From Mesobacillus maritimus (GTDB lineage Bacteria > Bacillota > Bacilli > Bacillales > Cytobacillaceae): DNA of 64,000 bases. Positions 55,249-62,294 of this stretch are shown piece by piece (the first letter of the stretch is position 1; every line of letters starts with the position of its first letter). Below the pieces are notes generated by a model. That model searched no databases. It was not told the origin of the DNA and saw only the letters and a program-made list of their open reading frames with translations. A program made the position numbers and the translations under genes. The stretch is taken from positions 124,001 through 188,000 of the forward strand of contig NZ_JAMBNR010000006.1 of the NCBI RefSeq assembly GCF_023715205.1, written 5' to 3'.

Positions 55249-55338
55249 GGCCGCAGGGATTGTAGCAATACGTAAAGCTTAGAAATGATTAAAGCGGTTG
55301 GTTTCTATATGTAGTAAGTGAACTTAGTTATAATAAGC

Positions 55339-55378
55339 AAGAGTCAGAAGAGGTTACTTACCTTTTTTGGCTCTTTTG
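55339..55378 (+). terminator. Terminator of the catabolic cluster
   Basis: AAGAGTCAGAAGAGG / CCTTTTTTGGCTCTT forms a 15-bp stem when G-T pairs are allowed, followed by TTGTTTT. Confidence 0.7.
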
Positions 55379-55383
55379 TTTTC

Positions 55384-55410
55384 ACCAATTTACGCCTTCT
55401 TCATACTATA
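55384..55410 (+). promoter_or_regulatory. Sigma-K promoter of spoVIF
   Basis: AC (55384-55385), 16 bases, CATACTATA (55402-55410), a perfect -10. B. subtilis spoVIF (yjcC) is a late mother-cell gene. Confidence 0.75.
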
Positions 55411-55439
55411 AGAGTAGTTGAAAGGGGCGTGATGTTTTT

Positions 55440-55694
55440 ATGGATAACAATTTCTTTAAGAATATTGAAAAGAAAACAGGCGTGAACATGAAGGATATAT
55501 TTGAGCTAGCGAATTCATTACAAAATGCAAACTTTAAAGATGAACATACGGTAAGAGGGGTCATCCGAAAAGTTTCGCAAATTGCCAACAAGCCAGTTTC
55601 GAGAGAAATGGAAAACAAGATTGTGGATTCCATTGTGAAAGATGGAAAACAACTAGACTTTAACCAAATCTCAAAAATGCTAAATAAAAAGTAG
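55440..55694 (+). CDS. spoVIF: Stage VI sporulation protein F
   Basis: The 84-residue protein opens MDNNFFKNIEKKTGVNMKDI and contains TVRGVIRKVSQIANKPVS, both typical of SpoVIF, which in B. subtilis modulates GerE activity and coat assembly. It is cytoplasmic, helical and acidic. The gene has its own sigma-K promoter and is convergent with yjcD. Confidence 0.9.
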   Translation: MDNNFFKNIEKKTGVNMKDIFELANSLQNANFKDEHTVRGVIRKVSQIANKPVSREMENKIVDSIVKDGKQLDFNQISKMLNKK

Positions 55695-55699
55695 AGTAC

Positions 55700-55730
55700 A
55701 AAACAGGACCTAGTTACAGGTCCTGTTTTT
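55700..55730. terminator. Bidirectional terminator between spoVIF and yjcD
   Basis: AAAACAGGACC / GGTCCTGTTTT with an 8-base loop; A and T runs on both sides. Confidence 0.9.
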
Positions 55731-58038
55731 CAATATGCGGTTCAATTGATTCTTTTCTTAAATGGGACAAGAAGCGGGAAGGCTGCGCTTTTCTTCCGCG
55801 TCGATACTGTGGAACAGAAAGATAGAGTCGCTCCATTGCTCGAGTAATTGCAACGTATAAAAGACGACGTTCTTCCTCTAATGGCTCTTGATCTCCATTT
55901 CTTAAAGAATCAAGCGCAAAATCATGCGGAAGGCTACCATCTACGGTTCCTAATATATAGACATGTGAATATTCCAGGCCTTTTGCACGGTGGATAGTAC
56001 TTAAGATAATAGCATTCTCGGTTTTTTTGCTTAAAGCCCTTATTTCACGATTCATGGCACTAATATGGTCAGAGTGTTCAATGAATTCAGCTACAGTTGA
56101 GAAAGAGCGCATCGCAACACGTAAATCACGAAGATCATCTGACCCCTTTTCAAGCTGATTTCCTTCATTTCCCCGTTTTTTGATAAAATCCTGGAATCCA
56201 AGGTCCTTTTCAACAATCTCAATTGCTCCAAGTGGCGACTTTGTACGTAAAGAACGCACAATTGGTATTAATTTTTTTAACTTCTGCTCTTGGAAAGCAA
56301 AACCTGTTTTTACGTGAGACAAAGCTTCAAGCATGGAACAGTCTTTCAAGATACTTTCAGCTTGTAGGTCGCGGAATATAGATTGTTTAAGAAAAAGCGA
56401 TGGCAAGATCTGTTTAATTGCTTCTGAATCGTCCTCATTTAAGCTTAGCCGAAGGAAACCCAATATTCCTTTCACCATAAACCGGTCATAGAAAGATTCG
56501 ATTTCCTGGTCCATTTTAAATGGCAGACTTGATGCTGCTAATCGTTCAAAGACCGCTCGGCTAGCTGTATTGGTTCTGAACAGAATCGCAAAGTCTTGCG
56601 GATTTGCACCATTTTCAATCTTCTCCTGAATATCGGTAAGAATCATTGTGGCTTCTTCTTCCTCATCATAAGGATAAAAGAGAATAGGCTTAAATGGGAT
56701 TGAGTACTGTGCTTTCATTTTCTTTTGATGCCGTTGCTGGTTGATAGAAATAACCTTATTAGCTGTTTCAACAATTTCGTGAGGAGAACGATAGTTTTGA
56801 TTTAAGATGACTGTTTTTGCATCTGAAAAGTCACGTTCAAATTGCAATAAGTATCTAGGATCACTTCCACGAAATGCATAAATGGATTGATCATCGTCAC
56901 CAACTGCACAAACATTTTTGCTTCGGAAAGAGAGCATTTTGATTAATTCATACTGAACTTTATTGATATCCTGAAATTCATCAATTAAGAAATAGTCAAA
57001 CCGGTTTTGGTATTGTTCTAGTAACTGAGGTTCATTGCTAAATAATTGATGACAACCATTTAGCATGTCATCAAAGTCAAAATAGCCATGCTTTTCTTTA
57101 CTATCCTCATACCCTTTATATAAGAGAGCAATTTTTTCTTCCCAGGGACTGTCAGGCTTGACGTGATTAGGTAATACCATTGTATTCTTCCAATAACTAA
57201 TTTGTTGTAAGGCTAAATCATAGGCAAATTCCTTATCTTCAAGACCTAACTTTCGACCGGTTTCTTTTAGAATTTGTTCCCTTTGCCAGTCTTTTTTTAA
57301 TAACCGATCGCCAGACCATTTTTCACGTTGGTGGAAAATTAATATTTTATAAAAAATGCTATGAAAAGTCCCTGAGACAATTCGGTTGATTTTACTTTGG
57401 TTCATATTGGGGTACATACTCAGCCTTTTTTTCATTTCATTCGCTGCTTTTGCGGTGAAGGTTACGAGCATCATCCGTTCGGGTGCTGTTTCTTTCTCCG
57501 ATAGGATAAAAGCGGTCCGAGCCGTAAGTACCCTAGTTTTGCCACTTCCGGCCCCAGCAAGAATTAATAGAGGTCCCTCCGTACTCATGACTGCTTTCGC
57601 TTGGTTGTGATCAAACTGAACCCCAGCTTTTGTTAATTCTTGGAGGTATCCGCCAGTTGCAGGGGCTTCTAAGGATGACTTTCCTCCATGGAATGGGGAG
57701 TCTACTTTTAATATTTGAGCAGTCTTGTAAGGTTCATTAGCTTCAGTCGAGATAATTGCACGTGACTGTGGAAGACGAAAACCATTTTGTTCAACGTAAT
57801 TCTTCTCCTCTTGCATTGGTGAGGAAGAATCTAATACCGGGTCTTGACAAGATGTATTTCGATTAAAATGGTGATAAAAGTGTGCTGCAGATTGGATGCC
57901 AAGATATAGACGAACGGGTTCTCCGCACACTCTACATGTAAGAAGACCTTTTCTTCCCGCTTCATATAATTTTTGAAACTCTTCACGATTGATATGATTA
58001 AGATTTATTGATTTCTTTTGGTACAAAGCGGTTTTCAT
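55714..58038 (-). CDS. yjcD: UvrD/Rep-type DNA helicase YjcD with an added N-terminal domain
   Basis: ATP-dependent 3'-5' helicase of superfamily 1. The 774-residue product has Walker A GAGSGKTRV, DEFQD box LIDEFQDIN, QSIYAFRG, and motif V/VI STIHRAKGLEYSHVYI and EERRLLYVAITRAMERLYLS. The first 110 residues are extra: Cys35-x2-Cys38, His53-x2-His56, Cys64 (TCRVCGEPVRLYLG, HFYHHF), a possible zinc site that matches the N-terminus of CoiA in this window. The stop codon lies in the terminator shared with spoVIF. Role probably in repair or recombination. Confidence 0.9.
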   Translation of the reverse strand: MKTALYQKKSINLNHINREEFQKLYEAGRKGLLTCRVCGEPVRLYLGIQSAAHFYHHFNRNTSCQDPVLDSSSPMQEEKNYVEQNGFRLPQSRAIISTEANEPYKTAQILKVDSPFHGGKSSLEAPATGGYLQELTKAGVQFDHNQAKAVMSTEGPLLILAGAGSGKTRVLTARTAFILSEKETAPERMMLVTFTAKAANEMKKRLSMYPNMNQSKINRIVSGTFHSIFYKILIFHQREKWSGDRLLKKDWQREQILKETGRKLGLEDKEFAYDLALQQISYWKNTMVLPNHVKPDSPWEEKIALLYKGYEDSKEKHGYFDFDDMLNGCHQLFSNEPQLLEQYQNRFDYFLIDEFQDINKVQYELIKMLSFRSKNVCAVGDDDQSIYAFRGSDPRYLLQFERDFSDAKTVILNQNYRSPHEIVETANKVISINQQRHQKKMKAQYSIPFKPILFYPYDEEEEATMILTDIQEKIENGANPQDFAILFRTNTASRAVFERLAASSLPFKMDQEIESFYDRFMVKGILGFLRLSLNEDDSEAIKQILPSLFLKQSIFRDLQAESILKDCSMLEALSHVKTGFAFQEQKLKKLIPIVRSLRTKSPLGAIEIVEKDLGFQDFIKKRGNEGNQLEKGSDDLRDLRVAMRSFSTVAEFIEHSDHISAMNREIRALSKKTENAIILSTIHRAKGLEYSHVYILGTVDGSLPHDFALDSLRNGDQEPLEEERRLLYVAITRAMERLYLSVPQYRRGRKAQPSRFLSHLRKESIEPHIEKQDL

Positions 58039-58058
58039 TGATTTCCCTCATTTTTAAA

Positions 58059-58238
58059 GCTGTTTTCGTAAAGTTTGTTGTAAAAACTTAAAGCCGATTT
58101 TAACAAAATTGTAGCCATTCCCTATGTTTAAATTAAGTTTGCAAGCTCTTTTCTAATAATTGAGACTATTTTTGAATAACATAGCTCAATCAGCCTTAAT
58201 TTTTTTGTACAATAGAAACAAAGTTTGAGAAAAGAGCC
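58059..58238 (-). repeat. MITE-like repeat, copy D
   Basis: About 180 bp in reverse orientation, from GCTGTTTTCGTAAAGTTTGT to CAAAGTTTGAGAAAAGAGCC. It has the best-preserved terminal inverted repeats in the window. Located just upstream of yjcD, 20 bases from its start codon. Confidence 0.8.
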
Positions 58239-58246
58239 TGTTTAAA

Positions 58247-58281
58247 GCTGTTTTCGTATGTCTGTTGTTATAATCTGAAAA
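58247..58281 (-). repeat. MITE-like repeat, partial copy next to copy D
   Basis: GCTGTTTTCGTATGTCTGTT and 15 following bases match the right end of the element, eight bases beyond copy D. The remaining body is not recognisable. From 58282 to 58425 I see nothing else. Confidence 0.6.
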
Positions 58282-58425
58282 GAGTAGGCATTTATGTTGA
58301 CTATAACTTGATATTATTTTTTAAAAATAAGCAATAACTCTTCAAAAGAAACAAAATAAAATTAGCCAGACTCTATCATATCAGAAGGCAGTAGTTCGGA
58401 AAAAGAGGAAATTCTCTCCCAAAAC

Positions 58426-58449
58426 AAAAAGGACTCGTTATGAGTCCCC
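58426..58449 (-). terminator. Terminator of yjcG-yjcF
   Basis: Minus strand: GGACTC / GAGTCC around ATAAC, then TTTTTG. Confidence 0.8.
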
Positions 58450-58450
58450 T

Positions 58451-58876
58451 TTAAATCGTCTTTTTCATTGTCTTATGAGGGATTCCTGCATCTAGGAATT
58501 CTTCTGAAATCACTTCATACCCCAATTTACTGTAGAATGGGATCGCATGTGTTTGAGCGTTGAGTTTTAAGGCACCTACTCCTTTAGACTTCGCGTACTG
58601 CTCAATTTTCTCCATAATTGCTTTCCCAGCACCCGTTCCACGTTGGGTAGACAAGACGCAAATACGCTCCACTTTTCCAACCCCATCTAAAATCCTAAAT
58701 CGACCTGTTGCAACAGGTTCCCTTTGGTGATATAAAACGAAATGAGTTGATGTTTCTTCATATTGATCGATTTCCTCTTCCATAGGAACGTTTTGTTCAT
58801 CAACAAATACTTTTTTTCTAACTTGGAACGCATCGTTAAGCTCTTTTTCATTGGTTACTACTTGTACTTCCATCAT
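58451..58876 (-). CDS. yjcF: YjcF, GNAT acetyltransferase
   Basis: The 141-residue product is an N-acetyltransferase of the ElaA/YjcF type: FQVRKKVFVDEQNVPMEEEID, the acetyl-CoA loop STQRGTGAGKAIMEKIEQYA, and NAQTHAIPFYSKLGYEVISEEF. It starts directly after the yjcG stop (TAA-ATG), so translation is coupled. Acceptor unknown. The pair matches B. subtilis yjcF-yjcG. Confidence 0.9.
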   Translation of the reverse strand: MMEVQVVTNEKELNDAFQVRKKVFVDEQNVPMEEEIDQYEETSTHFVLYHQREPVATGRFRILDGVGKVERICVLSTQRGTGAGKAIMEKIEQYAKSKGVGALKLNAQTHAIPFYSKLGYEVISEEFLDAGIPHKTMKKTI

Positions 58877-59389
58877 TTATTTTTCCTTTCCTAAACGAAA
58901 TGTTTCATATACTGTCCAAGAACCATTTTCTAGTTGGTATAGTAAATGCATTCGGTCTGCTGGTTCTTCAAAAAGGACTTTGTTCATTCGTAGCGATTGG
59001 TATACATCGGAATGTTCATCATCTGATAAATTTTGACCAATTGTAATATGCGGTACAAAAGAATATTCTGGTTCAGTATTAAAATTCATATTTAAATCAT
59101 TGTGTAGCTTCTCAAGCTCTTGAGAAGCTTCTACTTTTAGATATATGACATTATTAACGGGAGCGAAAGAACTGAATTTCGTAACACGTAAAGTTAAAGG
59201 TTCATGTTTTTCAGCAATGTCATGAATTTGTTGAGCAATTTCTTGAATTTCGAGGTTGGTTGCCTCAAAAGCTGACTTTATTGTTAAATGAGGTGGAATT
59301 AATGCGTAATTAGAATCATATCGTTTTCGATAGGAATTAGCAAAATCTTGAACTTTTTTTGATGGGAAAATCACAACACCGTATTTCAT
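58877..59389 (-). CDS. yjcG: YjcG, 2H phosphoesterase (LigT-like)
   Basis: The 170-residue product has two HxT/S motifs of the 2H phosphoesterase superfamily: [10 protein letters not shown] near residue 35 and [10 protein letters not shown] near residue 117. Such proteins cleave cyclic phosphodiesters or 2'-5' linkages. ATG 59389 has GGAGG seven bases upstream; the in-frame GTG three bases earlier is less well spaced. No substrate can be proposed. Confidence 0.9.
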   Translation of the reverse strand: MKYGVVIFPSKKVQDFANSYRKRYDSNYALIPPHLTIKSAFEATNLEIQEIAQQIHDIAEKHEPLTLRVTKFSSFAPVNNVIYLKVEASQELEKLHNDLNMNFNTEPEYSFVPHITIGQNLSDDEHSDVYQSLRMNKVLFEEPADRMHLLYQLENGSWTVYETFRLGKEK

Positions 59390-59420
59390 CACATAACCTC
59401 CATTTTAAGTGTATTATCTA

Positions 59421-59601
59421 GGCTCTTTTCTCAAACGTTGATGCTTTCCAAAGGAAATTTAGTATGATTTAGCTATGAACCCATTCCAAATTCGTTTACA
59501 ACAGAAGAAAAGAGCTTACAAACTAATTAGAAGCGTAGAGAAAGGCTTAATTCTCGTTCCAATGGCTTTAGGATTTTAACAACAAACTTTACGAAAACAG
59601 C
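59421..59601 (+). repeat. MITE-like repeat, copy E
   Basis: About 181 bp from GGCTCTTTTCTCAAACG to AAACTTTACGAAAACAGC. Shares GTATGATTTAGCTATGA, GAGCTTACAAACTAA and AGGATTTTAACAACAA with copy C. Between yjcG and yjcH, 67 bases from the end of the latter. Confidence 0.8.
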
Positions 59602-59668
59602 GATTTTCTAAAAAGAGTAAGCTTATATCAATGTTAATTGCCATTATAACAAAGATAGAACCGTTATT

Positions 59669-60397
59669 TTACCTAGTGAATCCCTTTTTTAATGCCGTCT
59701 TTAAGTCCGGTTGCCAGTGTGTCCAGAAATGACCACCTTCAAATTCCTGATAGAAATAGTTTCCTTTTTTATCTTGCAGAATTTTTGAAAGTTCACGATT
59801 TGGTGTTAAAAAGTCTTTTAATTGCTTATCTGTTGTCTGAACTTCTGTTTCCTTCGTTCCAACTGTATGATAAATCGCTAACTGGTCGAAATATTCAAAA
59901 AAACGAGCTTTATCGAGTACATGGTTATCTACATACGGTGATTGCATAATGACGTGACCAAAAGTATTGGGATATTCGAGAGCCGTCATTAACGAAACAG
60001 TTGCGGCGAGAGAATCACCAACTAATGCTCGCCCCATTCCCATTTGTAAAGTAGGAAATTCATCGTCTAGAAAGGGCACTAGTTCTTGTGCAAGAAAGCG
60101 AATATAATCCTGGTTTAGATCTCCTTTAGGATGATACTTTCTTCTTCTATCTTCAACTGACTTATACGGAACCCCAATAATAATTAGCTCCTCGATTTCC
60201 TGTTTACCTATTAGTTCATCTGCTACTCGACCTATTCTACCTAGTTGGAAATAATCCTTTCCATCCTGAGCAATTAATATTTTATATTTATTTAAAGGAG
60301 TAAATGACGGCGGAAGATAGACAAGTAGCGGTAGTTCTTCTCCCAAAGTATAACTAAATATGCTAGCATCCTCTATTGAACCTGTTGGGTAGTTCAC
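59669..60397 (-). CDS. yjcH: YjcH, esterase-type alpha/beta hydrolase
   Basis: The 242-residue product resembles Fes/esterase D hydrolases: LPLLVYLPPSF, ILIAQDGKDYF, the nucleophile elbow ALVGDSLAATVSL (G-D-S-L-A) and a C-terminal His in FEGGHFWTHW. It starts with GTG behind GGAGG. In B. subtilis yjcH follows yjcG. Possible substrates are iron-siderophore esters or other acyl esters; nothing in this window decides. Confidence 0.86.
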   Translation of the reverse strand: MNYPTGSIEDASIFSYTLGEELPLLVYLPPSFTPLNKYKILIAQDGKDYFQLGRIGRVADELIGKQEIEELIIIGVPYKSVEDRRRKYHPKGDLNQDYIRFLAQELVPFLDDEFPTLQMGMGRALVGDSLAATVSLMTALEYPNTFGHVIMQSPYVDNHVLDKARFFEYFDQLAIYHTVGTKETEVQTTDKQLKDFLTPNRELSKILQDKKGNYFYQEFEGGHFWTHWQPDLKTALKKGFTR

Positions 60398-60535
60398 CTG
60401 AATACCTCCTTAAGCTAAGACCACAAGATGTGTAAATTTTAGCATATTTACTAGAATTTCGATATGATACAGGTTAGGATTCATTTTTCTTTTTAAAAAG
60501 AATAAGTATAAAAGGACTATAGTCAACAGTTTAAA

Positions 60536-60565
60536 TTGACAAACTTGTAAATTTATAGCTAGAAT
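60536..60565 (+). promoter_or_regulatory. Sigma-A promoter of the TRAP operon
   Basis: TTGACA (60536-60541), 18 bases, TAGAAT (60560-60565). The start codon is 35 bases further on. Confidence 0.7.
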
Positions 60566-60600
60566 ATAGTTGAGTATCTTTACCAAAAGGGGGATAAATT

Positions 60601-61602
60601 ATGAAAAAAAGAAAGTTTCTTTTATTCACCGTTCTAATGTTGGCGCTATCATTGTTTCTAGCAGCCTGTGGAGGCGGAAATGATGAAGGCGGCACAGACA
60701 ATGATGGTGAAAAAGCTTCAGATGATACACCTAAGTTTATGAGTATCTTGACTGGTGGAACTGGCGGGACTTACTACCCGTTAGGCGGTTCTTTTGCTAG
60801 CATCGTATCAGACGAGACTGGGATTGATACAACAGCAGAAACAACAGGTGCTTCTGCGGAAAACATGCAGTCGTTAAAAGATGAAAAGGCGGAAATTGCA
60901 TTCACCCAGACGGATATTGCATCCTATGCTTCTGAAGGGAAGCTTATGTTTGAGGGAAATGCTGTTGATAATATTCAAGCAATCGGTACTCTTTACCCAG
61001 AAACAATTCAAATTGTAACAACTGAAAAAACAGGAATTAAATCTGTTGAAGATTTAAAAGGGAAAAAGGTTTCTATCGGTGCTCCTGGTTCTGGGACAGC
61101 TGCTAATGCAGAACAAATCCTTGAAGTTCATGGAATCACTTTAGACGATATTCAAAAACAAGATTTAAGCTTTGACGAATCTGTAAGTGGGATTCAAGAT
61201 GGCAATATTGATGCAGCTTTTGTAACAGCTGGTACTCCAACAGCTGCTGTTGAACAGCTTTCTGCAACAGAAACAGTTGTGATTGTTCCAGTTGAAGCAG
61301 ACAAAGCAGAAGCTTTAATTGAAAAATACCCTTACTATACTACAGATGAGGTTCCTGCAGGGACATATAAGCTTGCGGACACTGTACCAACAGTGGCAGT
61401 TCAAGCAATGCTTGTTGTAAAATCAGACCTCTCTGAACAAGTAGTATATGATGTAACAAAAGCTGTTTTTGAAAATCTTGATCAAGTAACACATGCAAAA
61501 GCTGAGCAAATTAATCCTGAAAAAGCACTAAACGGTGTGGGCATTGAAGTTCATCCTGGTGCACAGAAATACTTTGATGAAAAAGGAATTGCGGCTGAGT
61601 AA
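60601..61602 (+). CDS. TAXI-type TRAP transporter solute-binding lipoprotein
   Basis: The 333-residue product begins with a lipoprotein signal (lipobox LAAC, Cys23), an acidic linker (GGGNDEGGTDNDGEKASDD), then the TAXI solute-receptor domain: ILTGGTGGTYYPLGG, AFTQTDIASYA, GKKVSIGAPGSGTAANAEQI. TAXI proteins capture C4/C5 dicarboxylates or related acids such as glutamate for a sodium-driven TRAP permease. It is the first gene of the operon with the DUF1850 and permease genes. RBS AAGGGGGAT before ATG. Confidence 0.93.
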   Translation: MKKRKFLLFTVLMLALSLFLAACGGGNDEGGTDNDGEKASDDTPKFMSILTGGTGGTYYPLGGSFASIVSDETGIDTTAETTGASAENMQSLKDEKAEIAFTQTDIASYASEGKLMFEGNAVDNIQAIGTLYPETIQIVTTEKTGIKSVEDLKGKKVSIGAPGSGTAANAEQILEVHGITLDDIQKQDLSFDESVSGIQDGNIDAAFVTAGTPTAAVEQLSATETVVIVPVEADKAEALIEKYPYYTTDEVPAGTYKLADTVPTVAVQAMLVVKSDLSEQVVYDVTKAVFENLDQVTHAKAEQINPEKALNGVGIEVHPGAQKYFDEKGIAAE

Positions 61603-61610
61603 ATAAGACC

Positions 61611-61664
61611 ACTGACCGGACATAGGTCCTTTTAAAAAGGACTATTATGCCCGGTCAGTTTATT
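61611..61664 (+). terminator. Intra-operon hairpin after the TAXI gene
   Basis: ACTGACCGG / CCGGTCAGT outer stem with inner GGTCCTTTT / AAAAGGACT pairing, then TTTATTC. The T tail is weak. Such hairpins often protect or partly terminate the abundant binding-protein mRNA. Confidence 0.7.
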
Positions 61665-61766
61665 CATATGGAATTATTGAAATTGAGTAAAATAATCCGA
61701 ATGACGCCAGTAAGTTCCATAGCAGTGGTAAATTTGTGTTTTAGTGAGAGGTAAGGCGGTCATTTT

Positions 61767-62294
61767 ATGGAGAAAGTTAAGATTAGAAAAACTCACTTCG
61801 TTTTGGTCCTCATCACCGTAATGATATTCATTTCATTGTTCATTCCTTACAAACAGGCTCTAGTTTTTATTCAAGTTGAAACCAATAGAGTAAGCGCCTT
61901 TTTGCCAATATCTATTGGAGAAACCTTTAAAATAAAATATACACATTCCATTCACTTATCTGATGTAATCGAAAGCTATGAGGTTGTGAATCAGGATGTG
62001 ATCCGGCAATTTGAATTAGAGTATGAAAACTTCGGTATAGGAATGCCTTCAGAGGTTACAGCAGGAGAGACTTTTGAAATAAAAGACGGCAAATACCTTA
62101 TTAAAAATATGAAAAGGGATTTTCCTTCTTTTATTTTACGAATAGGCCAAGTAAGAGCCAATCATACTCTTATCTATAATAAAAATTCATACCCGCTTTC
62201 AGAGTTCATTGAGCCTGGTACACGGGTGAAAGTTCAAATTAAAAAATTAAATGTCATTCAACAATTGAAAGGAGTGGGGATCCTTGCCGACTAA
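61767..62294 (+). CDS. DUF1850 protein of TRAP-TAXI operons
   Basis: The 175-residue product has one N-terminal membrane helix (HFVLVLITVMIFISLFIPY) and a body containing KIKYTHSIHLSDVIESYEV, the conserved core of DUF1850, a protein routinely encoded between TAXI receptors and fused TRAP permeases. Function unknown; possibly an accessory of transport. It ends 11 bases inside the next gene, implying coupled translation. Confidence 0.82.
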   Translation: MEKVKIRKTHFVLVLITVMIFISLFIPYKQALVFIQVETNRVSAFLPISIGETFKIKYTHSIHLSDVIESYEVVNQDVIRQFELEYENFGIGMPSEVTAGETFEIKDGKYLIKNMKRDFPSFILRIGQVRANHTLIYNKNSYPLSEFIEPGTRVKVQIKKLNVIQQLKGVGILAD

